64,000 nucleotides of DNA from Rhodothermales bacterium. Lineage in GTDB: Bacteria; Bacteroidota; Rhodothermia; Rhodothermales; VXPQ01. Positions 17,847 through 27,556 of the stretch are shown piece after piece. A program made the position numbers and the translations under genes. Below the pieces are notes generated by a model that had not been told where the DNA came from, ran no database searches, and saw only the letters and a program-made list of their open reading frames with translations. Each line of letters opens with the position of its first letter. Positions within the stretch are counted from its first letter, which is position 1. The stretch spans positions 2,266,965-2,330,964 of the forward strand of contig OX638295.1 of NCBI GenBank assembly GCA_951812345.1, written 5' to 3'.

Positions 17847-19052
17847 TCAGTCGCCGTATCCCGCACACTCGGTAACTGTTTCCACCAGATCCATCTGGTT
17901 CGTTTGCACATAGGTGGTGTAGAGAGCCTGACAAACGCCCGTCGGATCGGCGCCATCGGCGTCCACAAGGCCTTTCGCTATCTCGAGATACGGAATCGCC
18001 GCACCGAACAGATCGCCCCGTTCCTCCGCCAGCACATCCATTTCGCTCTCGCGTGCGGAAATTTCATCATCCTCAAGATTGTCCCGTTCCTCCCTCAGGG
18101 CATCGTCCATCCCGCTGATCTGCTCAGCCAGCTGGACCGCCTTGTTGATGTAGGCTGCTCCGAGGTTATAATGCGCGTTAGCATAGTCGGGACTGACCTC
18201 TACAGCACGACCGAGGTAGTGAATCGCCTCGTCGAACTCTTCCGCTTCAAGCAACAGAGAGCCGTAATTGTACAAGAGCATCTCATTGTTGGGGTCCTGA
18301 TCCACAGCCGCCCGATATTCCGCCATCGCCTGTTCGGCCTGACCTGTCTGTACATACAGGTTCAGAAGCTGGGACTGAATGTCAGCATCCTCGGGATATA
18401 ACTCCGCCGCCTGGCCAAAAACTTCCATTGCCTTGTCTGCATTACCCTGGCGGCTGTAGATATCCCCGAGAAAAAGGAAGGTGTTTTTCTGCGTATCACC
18501 CTTGTCGATCGCTATTTCGAGGGGGGCAATGGCCTCATCCTCCATGCCAGCGTTCAGTAAGGCAAACGCCCGGTTGACATAGGGAGCGGACGAATCGGGC
18601 ATGATCTCGGAGGCAAGTTCGAAATAACCCGACGCCACCGAGAATTCGTCGGGGTTCTCCGAAGCCCGGTTGAATGCCTGGATACCTTTTCGGAACACAT
18701 CGACATACGCCATGGTCCGGGCACGCGAGACCGAATTGTCCAGACCGGGATCGGCTGCCATCGCTGCATCGTACGCAGCGAGCATTTCATGGATCATTCC
18801 CATGTACTCTGCAGCATCAGGGGTTTCCGCGGACTGTGCCTGCAGAATCTGGCCTTTCAATTCATGGGCTTCCGCATTATCGGGGTTACGCGCAAGCGCT
18901 TCGGCAACGTTCTCAAGCGCCCGGTCGTAGTCCTTATTGCGCAGGTCCAGTTTGGCGCCCTCAACGTTCGGGTCGCTGGAGCATCCGGGGGCCATCCACA
19001 GGAAAGCACCCATGATGCAGGCAAGAAGGACGGCTGTTTTTGTTCTTTTCAT
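17847..19052 (-). CDS. tetratricopeptide-repeat lipoprotein
   Basis: Probable periplasmic or outer-membrane-anchored scaffold; function unknown. Seen in 401 residues: a lipoprotein signal (positive MKRTK, hydrophobic core, lipobox APGC at about 21-24), then TPR units with spaced A-x-x-x-L-x-x-N-P pattern, for example ALARNPDNAEAHELKG and AVEVSPDYANAHYNLGAAY. An acidic coiled segment (about 320-350, many E, D and R) follows. It has its own terminator and reads away from the nucleoside hydrolase gene. Confidence 0.88.
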   Translation of the reverse strand: MKRTKTAVLLACIMGAFLWMAPGCSSDPNVEGAKLDLRNKDYDRALENVAEALARNPDNAEAHELKGQILQAQSAETPDAAEYMGMIHEMLAAYDAAMAADPGLDNSVSRARTMAYVDVFRKGIQAFNRASENPDEFSVASGYFELASEIMPDSSAPYVNRAFALLNAGMEDEAIAPLEIAIDKGDTQKNTFLFLGDIYSRQGNADKAMEVFGQAAELYPEDADIQSQLLNLYVQTGQAEQAMAEYRAAVDQDPNNEMLLYNYGSLLLEAEEFDEAIHYLGRAVEVSPDYANAHYNLGAAYINKAVQLAEQISGMDDALREERDNLEDDEISARESEMDVLAEERGDLFGAAIPYLEIAKGLVDADGADPTGVCQALYTTYVQTNQMDLVETVTECAGYGD

Positions 19053-19145
19053 GGCACCGTTCAGTCAGTTCGCAACACTGGTTTGGGCGGGATACAACGT
19101 AGACTGTAGAATGTACGATCTTTATTTGCTCCATTCAACCACTTT

Positions 19146-19184
19146 AGGATGCCCTGATCAAGTCCACTTCGATCAGGGCATCCT
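19146..19184. repeat. GGATACTC repeat family, mini copy with matched arm changes
   Basis: A near-perfect hairpin: arms AGGATGCCCTGATC and GATCAGGGCATCCT around an 11-base loop. Both arms differ from the family sequence at the same two paired positions, so the stem is kept. Confidence 0.8.
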
Positions 19185-19340
19185 TTAGGAAAGACGGACA
19201 GGGTAGATGACGGATCGAATCGTGAGGGCTACGGTTTGACCTATCGTACCGTATGATTTCGGCCGCAGATCAACCTTGCAATCAGCCGTATCCGGAACCT
19301 GAAGATCGCATTGGGCCGTAACGAATCCCGCTTTCGCGTA

Positions 19341-20288
19341 ATGTCTGCTCCCAAACCCATCCTCATAGACACCGATCCCGGTCTGGACGATCTGCTTGCA
19401 CTCGTGCTGGCGCTGCGTTCACCGGCAGTGGACGTGCGAGCGATCACGGTCGTAGCCGGTAATGTTTCCGTCGACGCCTGCACGGCGAACGCCCTGCGCA
19501 TCCTCGAAGCTGTAGACATCAACCCGCCACCTGTTTTCAGGGGATGCGCCAAGCCGCTCAGCCCTTCCGTAACACGGGCCGAGCATGTGCATGGAGACGA
19601 TGGCGCCGGGGGCGTGTCGGAAGCCTGGCCTGTGCAACATTTACAAATCGAGAGCGCCCATGCCGTGGACGCCATGCTGGATTTTGCCCGGCGTCACCCG
19701 GGAGAACTCACCCTGATTGCGCTCGGGCCGCTTACGAATGTAGCCATGGCCCTCGAGCAGGACCCTGCGGCGCTGGCGAACATCCGGGAAATCGTTGTGA
19801 TGGGCGGCTCCGGGGACGGGCGGGGCAATGTGACGCCAAAAGCCGAATTCAACTTCTACTCCGATCCCTATGCGGCCCGTGCCGTGATCCGGTCCGGCCT
19901 GCCTGTCACGGCGGTCGGGCTGAATGTGACGGAAAAAACGCTCCTTTCCCGGGCTCGCTTTCATGAGCGCCTGGCATCCATGGAGGAAGGCACACTTCGG
20001 AGGTTTCTCTTCGACGCCACCGGCCCGTACTTTGATTACGCCATGCAGAAGCGCGGGCGCGATGCATGCCCCCTGCACGATCCGCTTGCCGTGGGCGCGG
20101 CCATGGATCCGAGCCTGATCCGTACGCAAAGAATGGTTTGCGATGTGGTAGACAAAAAAGGACCTGACAGGGGCATGATGACCGCAGAGCCGGCAGGCGA
20201 CGCATCGGACGCCCCCACCATGCAGGTAGCCATGGAGGTGGCCGCCGAACGGTTTCTGGGTCTTTTTCTGGAGGTGGTGTGCGGATAA
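19341..20288 (+). CDS. inosine/uridine-preferring nucleoside hydrolase family protein
   Basis: Calcium-dependent hydrolysis of ribonucleosides to base and ribose. Seen in 315 residues: the N-terminal metal motif DTDPGLDDLLAL, VVAGNVSVDACTANAL, VMGGSGDGRGNVTPKAEFN and the C-terminal PLHDPLAVGAA with a catalytic-site His and metal Asp. The start at 19341 (MSAPKPILIDTDPG) is typical; the ten codons before it are not needed. The usual AEFNxxxDPxAA appears as AEFNFYSDPYAA. It could feed purine bases into a salvage route with the permease at 30.3 kb, but the two are not linked. Confidence 0.92.
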   Translation: MSAPKPILIDTDPGLDDLLALVLALRSPAVDVRAITVVAGNVSVDACTANALRILEAVDINPPPVFRGCAKPLSPSVTRAEHVHGDDGAGGVSEAWPVQHLQIESAHAVDAMLDFARRHPGELTLIALGPLTNVAMALEQDPAALANIREIVVMGGSGDGRGNVTPKAEFNFYSDPYAARAVIRSGLPVTAVGLNVTEKTLLSRARFHERLASMEEGTLRRFLFDATGPYFDYAMQKRGRDACPLHDPLAVGAAMDPSLIRTQRMVCDVVDKKGPDRGMMTAEPAGDASDAPTMQVAMEVAAERFLGLFLEVVCG

Positions 20289-20301
20289 AGCAGAAACCGG
20301 T

Positions 20302-20368
20302 CCGCAAATCTCAGAAGCTGAGAGGGGTGCGCCGGCAAGGAATGACGAAGCAGTGCGGCAGGCCCTAT
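20302..20368. repeat. GGATACTC repeat family, internal fragment
   Basis: Matches only the inner left part of the full copies (AGCTGAGAGGGGTGCGCCGG, then AAGGAATGACGAAGCAGTG). Both termini are missing. It lies between convergent genes. Confidence 0.7.
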
Positions 20369-20396
20369 GGGACAATCCCGGCGTATCGCTCTGTGG

Positions 20397-21782
20397 CTAA
20401 CTGAAGTCTCTTCCCAGGATTACGGCCAGGATGATCGCCAGCACCGCCACCGGAGCCACGTAGCGGATGAAAAATCGCCACGCCCCGTAACGGAACCAGT
20501 CAGGCTGATTGCCATCCACCAGTTCGTCTTCCGTAGCTTTGCGTGTCATCAACCAGCCTGCTGCAATCGCTACCGCCAACCCGCCGGTAGGCAGCATCCA
20601 GTTCGAGACGAAGTGGTCGGCAATGCTGAACCAGCCTGTCTTCCCGAAAGCTACCATCGTCGAAAGCACCGGCGTGGAACCGAACGACAGGGCCGCAAAA
20701 ATCGTGAACACGAAAATGGCGGCGCCCGACACGATCACAGCCTTCTGGCGTTTCATGCCGCGCTCGTCGATCAGAAAACTGGTTTCCACCTCTAGCAGCG
20801 AAATGGTGGAGGTCAGCGCCGCCAGCGCCACCAGCACATAGAACAGCGGCCCCAGCACTGTTCCAAAAGGCATTACGGTATAAAACAATTCGGGGAGCGA
20901 GATGAAAAGCATACCGACCGTGGACTTGCCTACCTCCTCACTCAATCCGGCCACCGAGAAAATCACCGAGAACATTATGATCGTGGCAACCAGTGCAATC
21001 AGCGTGTCGAAGGCAACAATGGCTCCTGCAGACTTTACAATGGATTGTTTGCGCGAAATATAGGAGCCGTACGTAATCATGGTGCCCATACCCAGCGAAA
21101 GGGTAAAGAACGAATGGCCGAGCGCTTCGAGCACGCCGCTCCACTCGAGTTCACCGAATCGGGGTTCGAAAATAAATTTCAGGGCCTCGCCTGAACCGCT
21201 CATGCCAAGCGCACTGACGAGAAGCAGCACGAGAATGCCGAAAAGTACAGGCAGAAGAACCTTCGCCACCCGCTCGATCCCCTTCTGCACCCCGAAATAC
21301 ACTACACCGACCGTGGCAATGCTGAACACAAGCGAAAGCATGAACTGGAGCCATGCGTCGCCAACCTGCGCGCCAAAGAGATCCCCGGTCGAAAGATCCG
21401 CAGGAAAGCCGCCGAATGTCCACCCGAGGGATTTCCAGAAATAGAAAAAAGACCAACCGGCGATAACCGTGTAATAACTCAACAGAATGAACCCGCATAA
21501 CACCCCCCAGCCGCCCACAAACTTCCAGGCCGGTCCAGCCACATCCCTGAGCGCCCCTACGATGCTTTTCTGACTCCGACGGCCTATGAGCAATTCGGCC
21601 ATCATAATGGGCAACCCTACCGCCAGAATGCACAGAAGGTACACGAGGACAAAAGCGCCGCCGTTGTTCTCCCAGGTGATGAAAGGGAATTTCCACAGGT
21701 TGCCCAGTCCGATAGCGCTGCCGGTAGCAGCCAGAACGAGGCCAAAATTCGAGCTCCAGGCGTCGCGTTTTTGTGTTTCCAT
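20397..21782 (-). CDS. sodium-dependent transporter, neurotransmitter:sodium symporter (NSS/SNF) family
   Basis: Inner-membrane sodium-coupled symporter of the LeuT fold. Seen in 461 residues: the first-helix motif SNFGLVLAATGSAIGLGNLW, then KFPFITWENNGGAFVLVYL, GLPIMMAELLIGRRSQ, SLGMGTMITYGSYISRK in helix 6 and about 11-12 hydrophobic segments, as in the shorter bacterial NSS proteins. The substrate is probably an amino acid; it cannot be assigned by eye. It stands alone between a repeat fragment and the DUF1080 gene. Confidence 0.92.
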   Translation of the reverse strand: METQKRDAWSSNFGLVLAATGSAIGLGNLWKFPFITWENNGGAFVLVYLLCILAVGLPIMMAELLIGRRSQKSIVGALRDVAGPAWKFVGGWGVLCGFILLSYYTVIAGWSFFYFWKSLGWTFGGFPADLSTGDLFGAQVGDAWLQFMLSLVFSIATVGVVYFGVQKGIERVAKVLLPVLFGILVLLLVSALGMSGSGEALKFIFEPRFGELEWSGVLEALGHSFFTLSLGMGTMITYGSYISRKQSIVKSAGAIVAFDTLIALVATIIMFSVIFSVAGLSEEVGKSTVGMLFISLPELFYTVMPFGTVLGPLFYVLVALAALTSTISLLEVETSFLIDERGMKRQKAVIVSGAAIFVFTIFAALSFGSTPVLSTMVAFGKTGWFSIADHFVSNWMLPTGGLAVAIAAGWLMTRKATEDELVDGNQPDWFRYGAWRFFIRYVAPVAVLAIILAVILGRDFS

Positions 21783-21965
21783 GTGGTTTACTCAGAGCTT
21801 GCGCGTAGATATCGGACGGAGTGCGGATAAAGAATACGCCACCGCACTACGTCTATCAAGGGACAGGCACAGAACAAAAGGCTGCTTGCCCGCATGCCGG
21901 AAGATATCCTGTGCAGAGCAAACCCGGATATCGAGAAACCGCGCCGCCCGGGATGCGGAAGGCGC

Positions 21966-22775
21966 CTACTCCTCCGGTTCCCGAATCCGGAGATTGCGGA
22001 ACCATACGTCGTCGCTGTGATCCTGCAGCACAATATGTCCGACGCGGCGGTCGGCAAACCCCTCGACATCCGCATACTTGCTGGCGGCAAGAAGCGAATC
22101 GAAGCGCGGGCTATCCATGTCGTACTCTACAACCATAGCGCCATTCAGCCAGTGCTCCCCGTGCATCCCCCGGAACACGATGCGGCTCTCGTTCCACTCC
22201 CCGACCGGTTTCAGCGCCTTGGCGTCCCCTGCCGGGATCATGTCGTACAGCGCTCCGGCCCGGTGGGAAGGCAAGGCGCCGTCGGGATGCCGATCGTCGT
22301 CCAGCACCTGGTATTCGAATCCGAGGGCTGCATACCTCGGGGGGAGAGAGGTGGACAATTCCTCGGAGACATTATACTTGACCCCGCTATTCGCCCCTTC
22401 CGCCACCTTCCATTCGAAGGCGAATTCGAAATCCCCAAACGTCTCCGTCGTCATAATGTCGCCGCCCACAAGCGGCTGGCCGTCCTCGGCAACCGGAACG
22501 TTCCCTGAAGCCACCTTCCGGATGGTCCCGTCCTCCACCTGCCAATGGCCTTCGGGAATCGCATCGCGGCCAAGCCCGATCCATCCATCAAGGGTTTCTC
22601 CATCGAAAAGCGGACGCCAGTCGTCCGGGGATATGTCGGAGGCGGAATCTGCGTCCGCGCCGGAGCAAGCGGAAAAAGCCAAAGCAAGAACCAGCAGAGC
22701 CGCAAAAACCGGAAGGCTATGTGGCAGGGTGGCGTTTCGAGTTGCGGCTTCCAGGGTAAAAACAGTACGTGGCAT
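21966..22775 (-). CDS. DUF1080 (3-keto-disaccharide hydrolase domain) lipoprotein
   Basis: Exported beta-sandwich protein of the family also named 3-keto-disaccharide hydrolase, often found with Gfo/Idh/MocA oxidoreductases in sugar breakdown. Seen in 269 residues: signal with lipobox LAFSAC, then DWRPLFDGETLDGWIGLG (family N-terminal block), WQVEDGTIRK, DFEFAFEWKVAEGANSGVKY and a C-terminal VWFRNLRIRE. The start at 22775 is chosen so the signal peptide is N-terminal; an ATG 13 codons upstream is possible. A MocA-type oxidoreductase lies at 31.7 kb, not adjacent. Confidence 0.9.
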   Translation of the reverse strand: MPRTVFTLEAATRNATLPHSLPVFAALLVLALAFSACSGADADSASDISPDDWRPLFDGETLDGWIGLGRDAIPEGHWQVEDGTIRKVASGNVPVAEDGQPLVGGDIMTTETFGDFEFAFEWKVAEGANSGVKYNVSEELSTSLPPRYAALGFEYQVLDDDRHPDGALPSHRAGALYDMIPAGDAKALKPVGEWNESRIVFRGMHGEHWLNGAMVVEYDMDSPRFDSLLAASKYADVEGFADRRVGHIVLQDHSDDVWFRNLRIREPEE

Positions 22776-23089
22776 GATGATGAAGGATTGGTTATGGGTT
22801 GCCGGTGAATCCATGTGCGGAAGCGTGAAATTTACCTTCCTTTATAGTCATACACAAGGCGCAAAAGCGCCTCGGAGATGTGCGGGCCTTCCTTTCCGGA
22901 AAAACGCCCGGTTCGGGCCAGACCGCAAAACGGCATGCGCCCGGCAACGGCAGGCGCCTCATGCGACGATTACGTCAGGGCAAGCGAGAAGCAATGTTTC
23001 GGTCTTCGATCGGTAACTCATTGGTTTCACGGAACGCAACGGCTCTGTTGCCTCTGTTCGGAGTGCATGCATCCGGGCAGACTCCTTAT
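22776..23089. other. intergenic stretch without a recognisable gene
   Basis: About 310 bp between the DUF1080 start and a repeat fragment. No frame looks coding. The A/T-rich part near 22830-22860 may contain the DUF1080 promoter; otherwise nothing is seen. Confidence 0.5.
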
Positions 23090-23109
23090 AGGATACTCTG
23101 ATTAAGTCC
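23090..23109. repeat. GGATACTC repeat family, left-end fragment
   Basis: AGGATACTCTGATTAAGTCC alone, ending 1 bp before the uxaC stop codon and preceded by T, as in most copies. Confidence 0.75.
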
Positions 23110-23110
23110 A

Positions 23111-24556
23111 TTATAGTCCATATGCATCCCGCGCCAGATCGACGGCCATGGCCCGGACCATTTCGCGACCGTCGGCAAGGTCGATTCGGTGCTCCGCCAC
23201 CAGATGCGCTACATAATCGCAATCCACACGGCGCGCCAGGTCGTGCCGAGCGGCAATGGACAGAAACGCCCGCGTATCGTCGTTGAACCCCGCGGTGTTG
23301 TAGATGCCTGCCGTTTCGGTGATCAGGCGCCTGTATCGACGCATCCCGTCGATGCTGTCGAAAAACCACCATGCGGGACCGAGGCGCAGCGCGGGATAAT
23401 GCCCAGCCAGCGGCGCCAACTCTCTGGAATACGTCGCTTCGTCGAGGGTGAACAAAATAAGCCGGAATCGCCGGTCGCAGCCAAATGCATTCAGCAATTC
23501 GCACAGGTTCCGGGTAAACTCGGTCCGTACGGGTATATCGCCTCCCATGTCCGGGCCGCACCGCCTCATGAGCGCCTCGTTGTGATTTCGGAAGGATCCC
23601 GCATGAATCTGCATTGTCATCCCGTCTTCGACGCTCATGCGCGCCATCTCCATCAGCATATGCGCCTCGAACCGCTGCCGATCCTCTGCACTCGCAAGAC
23701 CTCTCAGCGCTACTTCGAAGAGTGCGGACGCTTCTCGCTCCGAAAGCCGGTGCGTATACGGCTCCAGCACCGCATGATCCGTGGAAACGGCGCCCAGCGT
23801 CTTGAAAAATGCGCGGCGATTTTCCAGCGCAGCAACGAATGCCCGGTAGCCGCCGATTTCCTCCCCCACTGCACGCTCCAGTTCTCTCAGGGCCGCCGGC
23901 CAATCGGGGGAAGCGATATTGAAGAGTGCGTCGGGCCGAAAACACGGTACGACCCGGCCATTCCAGTCGGCATTCCGGATTGCCTCGTGATGCTTCAGGG
24001 AATCCGCGGCTCCATCTGTGGTCGTAAGCACCTCGATACGGAACCGATCGAACAGCGCCCTCGGAAGAAACTCCGGAGTAGCCAGCTTTTCCTCGATTTC
24101 GTCATAAATCCGCATTGCCGAGTGGTCGTCCAGTTTCGTTCGAATCCCGAGCGTCTCATAAAACTCGTAGTCGAGCCAGGACCGGGTGGGCGTCCCCTGG
24201 AACAGATGATATTTTTCGGCGAAGCGTTGCCAGATAGCACGCGGATCGGTTTCGACCGGAGGATCGCCCCCGATCGCTCTGCCCGCCTCCCCGCCGTCCA
24301 CAACGGGTATACCCAACGCCTCCAGGGGGACGCCCTGCGAATAGAGCATCCTCAGCACATAATGATCGGGCCGGACGATAAGGGTGGACGGCTCGGGAAG
24401 CCGTTCGTTTTGCGCAAGCAGAGCCGGATCGACATGCCCGTGCGGGCACACCAGCGGCAGCTCGCAGACGCCTTCGTACAAATCCCGCGCAATCTTTCGC
24501 GTACTCGGGTCGAAATACCGATCCGGGTGCAGAGCAAGCGGCGTCATAACAGACAA
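23111..24556 (-). CDS. uxaC: glucuronate/galacturonate isomerase
   Basis: First step of hexuronate breakdown: D-glucuronate to D-fructuronate or D-galacturonate to D-tagaturonate. Seen in 481 residues (normal about 470): LVCPHGHVDPALLAQN near the N-terminus (metal HxH), YEFYETLGI, LTTTDGAADSLKHHE, MQIHAGSFRNHNE and KYHLFQGTPTRSW. It follows the TRAP genes dctP-dctQ-dctM at 22-bp spacing, so the uptake system almost certainly carries hexuronates. No uxaB, uxuA or kdgK is in the window. Confidence 0.95.
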   Translation of the reverse strand: MSVMTPLALHPDRYFDPSTRKIARDLYEGVCELPLVCPHGHVDPALLAQNERLPEPSTLIVRPDHYVLRMLYSQGVPLEALGIPVVDGGEAGRAIGGDPPVETDPRAIWQRFAEKYHLFQGTPTRSWLDYEFYETLGIRTKLDDHSAMRIYDEIEEKLATPEFLPRALFDRFRIEVLTTTDGAADSLKHHEAIRNADWNGRVVPCFRPDALFNIASPDWPAALRELERAVGEEIGGYRAFVAALENRRAFFKTLGAVSTDHAVLEPYTHRLSEREASALFEVALRGLASAEDRQRFEAHMLMEMARMSVEDGMTMQIHAGSFRNHNEALMRRCGPDMGGDIPVRTEFTRNLCELLNAFGCDRRFRLILFTLDEATYSRELAPLAGHYPALRLGPAWWFFDSIDGMRRYRRLITETAGIYNTAGFNDDTRAFLSIAARHDLARRVDCDYVAHLVAEHRIDLADGREMVRAMAVDLARDAYGL

Positions 24557-24578
24557 GCAAACATGAAAAAATCCCGAC

Positions 24579-25874
24579 TCAGAATCCGAAGACCCGGGGA
24601 AGCCACAAACTAAGCCCCGGCACGTACGTAACGATCATAAGCGACACGATCATGGCAATGTAGAGCGGCATGAGCGGCCGGATCGCCCGCGTAATAGGCA
24701 CGCCCGCCACACCGCAGCCCACGAACAGCACCGTGCCCACGGGTGGCGTGCATATGCCCACGCAGAGGTTCAGGACAATGACGATGCCAAAATGAACGGG
24801 GTCCATCCCGAGAGCCGTCACGATGGGGAGAAAAATGGGCGTGAAGATGAGCACGGCCGGCGTGATGTCCATGAATGTGCCCACGCAAAGCAACACGATA
24901 TTTATGATCAGGAGGATCACGATCGGGCTGTCGCTGAGCGCGACGAGGGTCGATGCCACGTTCTGCGGAATGTTCTCGTAAGACATCGCCCAGGATAATC
25001 CCATCGACGTGCCTACCAGCAGCATCACGATAGCCGTCGTCGAGGCGGACTGAAGCAAAATGGACGGTAAATCCTTCAGAGACACCTCACGGTACAGCAT
25101 GGCCAGCAAAAGCGCGTAGACCACGGCCACAGCGGACGCTTCGGTCGCTGTGAAGACGCCCGCCACAATGCCGCCGATCACGACGAACAGAAGAAAGAGA
25201 CTCGGAAGCGCATCGAGAAATTTTCGGACCGCGAGGCCTGCGCGCACCCGGTCCGAACGTGCGTACTTCCTGCGCCAGGCGATGGTCCCGGCCACCGCCA
25301 TGAGTGCAAGGCCCACGAGAATACCAGGAAGATACCCTGCAAGAAAGAGCGCGGCGATGGACGCCCCGCCACTCGCCAGCGAATACACGATGAGAATGTT
25401 GCTGGGCGGGATGACCAGTCCTGTGGTCGCTGCGGTAATGTTCACAGCGGCGCCGTAGCCCTTATCGTACCCTTCTTCTTCCATGCGCGGCGCCATGACG
25501 CCACCCACGGCGGACGCCGCCGCCACCGCCGAGCCGGAAATAGCCCCGAAAAACATGGACGCCACGATATTCACATGGGCGAGCGCCCCGGGCATCATGC
25601 CCACTAGGCTCTTGGCGAAATCGATCAACCGGCGGGCGATTCCTCCCCGATTCATGATCTGCCCTGCAAGAATAAAGAAAGGAATAGCGAGCAGCGCAAA
25701 ACTGTCGAGTCCTGTGGCCATACGCTGGGCAGCCGTCGTCAGGGCTGGACCGGGATGGATGCTCAGAAGCAGCGTACACACAGTAGCCACCCCGATACTG
25801 AACGCTACAGGCACACCAACCAGGAGCAATGCCAGGAACACAACCACGAGTATGAATACACCTGCGAGTTCCAT
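24579..25874 (-). CDS. dctM: TRAP transporter large permease (DctM)
   Basis: Twelve-helix transport subunit of a tripartite ATP-independent periplasmic transporter. Seen in 431 residues: continuous hydrophobic helices, GVPVAFSIGVAT, AIPFFILAGQIMNRGGIARRL, GAISGSAVAAASAVGGVMAP and NLCVGICTPPVGTVLFVGC, all classical DctM blocks. It lies 3 bp after dctQ and 22 bp before uxaC, which implies that the cargo is a hexuronate. Confidence 0.95.
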   Translation of the reverse strand: MELAGVFILVVVFLALLLVGVPVAFSIGVATVCTLLLSIHPGPALTTAAQRMATGLDSFALLAIPFFILAGQIMNRGGIARRLIDFAKSLVGMMPGALAHVNIVASMFFGAISGSAVAAASAVGGVMAPRMEEEGYDKGYGAAVNITAATTGLVIPPSNILIVYSLASGGASIAALFLAGYLPGILVGLALMAVAGTIAWRRKYARSDRVRAGLAVRKFLDALPSLFLLFVVIGGIVAGVFTATEASAVAVVYALLLAMLYREVSLKDLPSILLQSASTTAIVMLLVGTSMGLSWAMSYENIPQNVASTLVALSDSPIVILLIINIVLLCVGTFMDITPAVLIFTPIFLPIVTALGMDPVHFGIVIVLNLCVGICTPPVGTVLFVGCGVAGVPITRAIRPLMPLYIAMIVSLMIVTYVPGLSLWLPRVFGF

Positions 25875-25877
25875 GCT

Positions 25878-26420
25878 TCAGTCGATGGTGTATTCGGTCG
25901 GAGAATGCCCCGTGTCGGAGGCGCCTGCCTCACCCGCTTCGGAAGACATCCCGTCGCGTACGCGGTCCATGATCGAAACCACAGCATAAAACGCAATCAC
26001 CGCGCCGCTCAGCGGGATAGCCAGATACACATAGCCCAGCCGGATGCCCAGCGCGGCAGAAGTCTGATCCATGAGCAAGGTCAGGCTCATGAGCCGAACT
26101 CCGCCAATCATCATCACAAACACGGCGAACAACAACACGATGGCGTCGATGAGAAACTCGAGGACACGGCGCCTGCGTCCGTGCAACACGCTCGGCAGCA
26201 GGTCGATAGCAAGGTGCAATTTCTTGCCTGCGGCGTATCCCGCACCGATCAGTCCGATCCAGATCAGGAGATAGCGCGCCAATTCTTCCGTCCATGCGCT
26301 GGGATCGTTGAGCACCCAGCGCGTAAATACCTGCCACAGCACATTGACGATGGCAAGCGCCATCAGCGCAACCAGAAACCACGCAAGACTTTTGTCCACG
26401 ATGCGGCGCAGCGTATCCAC
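25878..26420 (-). CDS. dctQ: TRAP transporter small permease (DctQ)
   Basis: Four-helix small membrane subunit linking with DctM. Seen in 180 residues: AWFLVALMALAIVNVLWQVF, the family block WTEELARYLLIWIGLIGAGY, a basic cytosolic loop, and helices near 95-115 and 130-150. Its start overlaps the dctP stop by 1 bp. The C-terminal tail after residue 155 is acidic and not conserved in the family. Confidence 0.93.
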   Translation of the reverse strand: MDTLRRIVDKSLAWFLVALMALAIVNVLWQVFTRWVLNDPSAWTEELARYLLIWIGLIGAGYAAGKKLHLAIDLLPSVLHGRRRRVLEFLIDAIVLLFAVFVMMIGGVRLMSLTLLMDQTSAALGIRLGYVYLAIPLSGAVIAFYAVVSIMDRVRDGMSSEAGEAGASDTGHSPTEYTID

Positions 26421-27454
26421 TACCTGACCTCCCGGATGCGTTCAATCAGTGTATGGATGACCGGGTCGTCCCTATACTCTTCGTACATCGACGCAACTTC
26501 CTCCGCAAATGGCTCAATATCGGGCTCGATGATTTCAACGCCCGCCTCACGCACCGCCGCCAGCGACTCGTTCACGGATTCGGCCCACAGCTCGCGCTGG
26601 CGCCCCGCCGATTCGAACGCGGCTTCCTGGAGCCACCCCCGTTGCTGCTCCGTCAGATCGTTCCAGAGCGTCATGCTGACAAGCACCACATCGGGCACCG
26701 CGGTGTGCGCATCCAGCGTGTAGTACTTACACACTTCATAATGCCCTGACAAGTAAAACGAAGGCGGATTGTTCTCCGCACCGTCCACCACCCCCTGCTG
26801 AAGGGCCGTATACAGTTCGCCCCATGCGATCGGCGTAGGCGAACCGCCCAGCGCCTGCACCATACGCACGGCGACCGGGCTTTGCTGTACCCGAATCTTG
26901 AGTCCTTGCAAATCGGCAGGCGTCTGCACCGGCCGCGTCTTCGTGTAGAAACTGCGCGTGCCGGCATCGTAGTAGGTCAAGCCACGCAACCCGAACTCCT
27001 GTCCGCTGGCAAGAATATCCTGCCCGACTTCACTGCCCCAGAACACATCGAAACGATGTCGTTCGTCCCGGAAGAGATATGGCAACCCCAGCACCTGGTA
27101 CTCCGGAACGAATCCTTCCAGCACCGCCGACGACACCTTGGTCATGCCCACGCTGCCGATCTGCAGAAGCTCCAGCAATTCGCGCTCGGTGCCAAGTTGC
27201 TGGCTGGGATATACGTCCACCCGCATCGTCGAATCGGACTTTGCGACAAGGCGTTCGCCGAGGTACAGCATGGCCTGATGCACGGAATGCGAAGCATCGA
27301 GGCCGTGCCCCATTTTAATGACGACTACGTCGGACCCGGAAGTACACGCCGACAGGCATAATGCCACGATCAGGCACAACGTTTTTCCAAATCGCACGGA
27401 TTCGAATCGTAAACGAGTGATGCAGTATCTTGTGAGAGTCGTACCGCCCGACAT
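26420..27454 (-). CDS. dctP: TRAP transporter solute-binding lipoprotein (DctP)
   Basis: Extracytoplasmic binding subunit. Seen in 344 residues from the ATG at 27454: a lipoprotein signal with lipobox LSAC, GHGLDASHSVHQAM, PSQQLGTERELLELLQIG, GLRGLTYYDAGTRSFYT and the arginine-containing LKIRVQQSPV that binds the substrate carboxylate in this family. A GTG at 27397 would place the signal peptide directly at the N-terminus and may be the true start. First gene of the hexuronate operon, divergent from the sulfatase at 27557 with about 100 bp between. Confidence 0.92.
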   Translation of the reverse strand: MSGGTTLTRYCITRLRFESVRFGKTLCLIVALCLSACTSGSDVVVIKMGHGLDASHSVHQAMLYLGERLVAKSDSTMRVDVYPSQQLGTERELLELLQIGSVGMTKVSSAVLEGFVPEYQVLGLPYLFRDERHRFDVFWGSEVGQDILASGQEFGLRGLTYYDAGTRSFYTKTRPVQTPADLQGLKIRVQQSPVAVRMVQALGGSPTPIAWGELYTALQQGVVDGAENNPPSFYLSGHYEVCKYYTLDAHTAVPDVVLVSMTLWNDLTEQQRGWLQEAAFESAGRQRELWAESVNESLAAVREAGVEIIEPDIEPFAEEVASMYEEYRDDPVIHTLIERIREVR

Positions 27455-27556
27455 ACTCCAGTACCCTGTACCGTACCCTTGCAAGCGGCTAGACGAAAGT
27501 ACGGCATACGCGAGACACAAACAGGTCTGCCTCTTAATTTTTTTTCATCCCGATAC

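Noticed and set aside
23189-24613. Long plus-strand open frame opposite uxaC
   Set aside because: Shadow of uxaC; composition is not protein-like and no start region fits.
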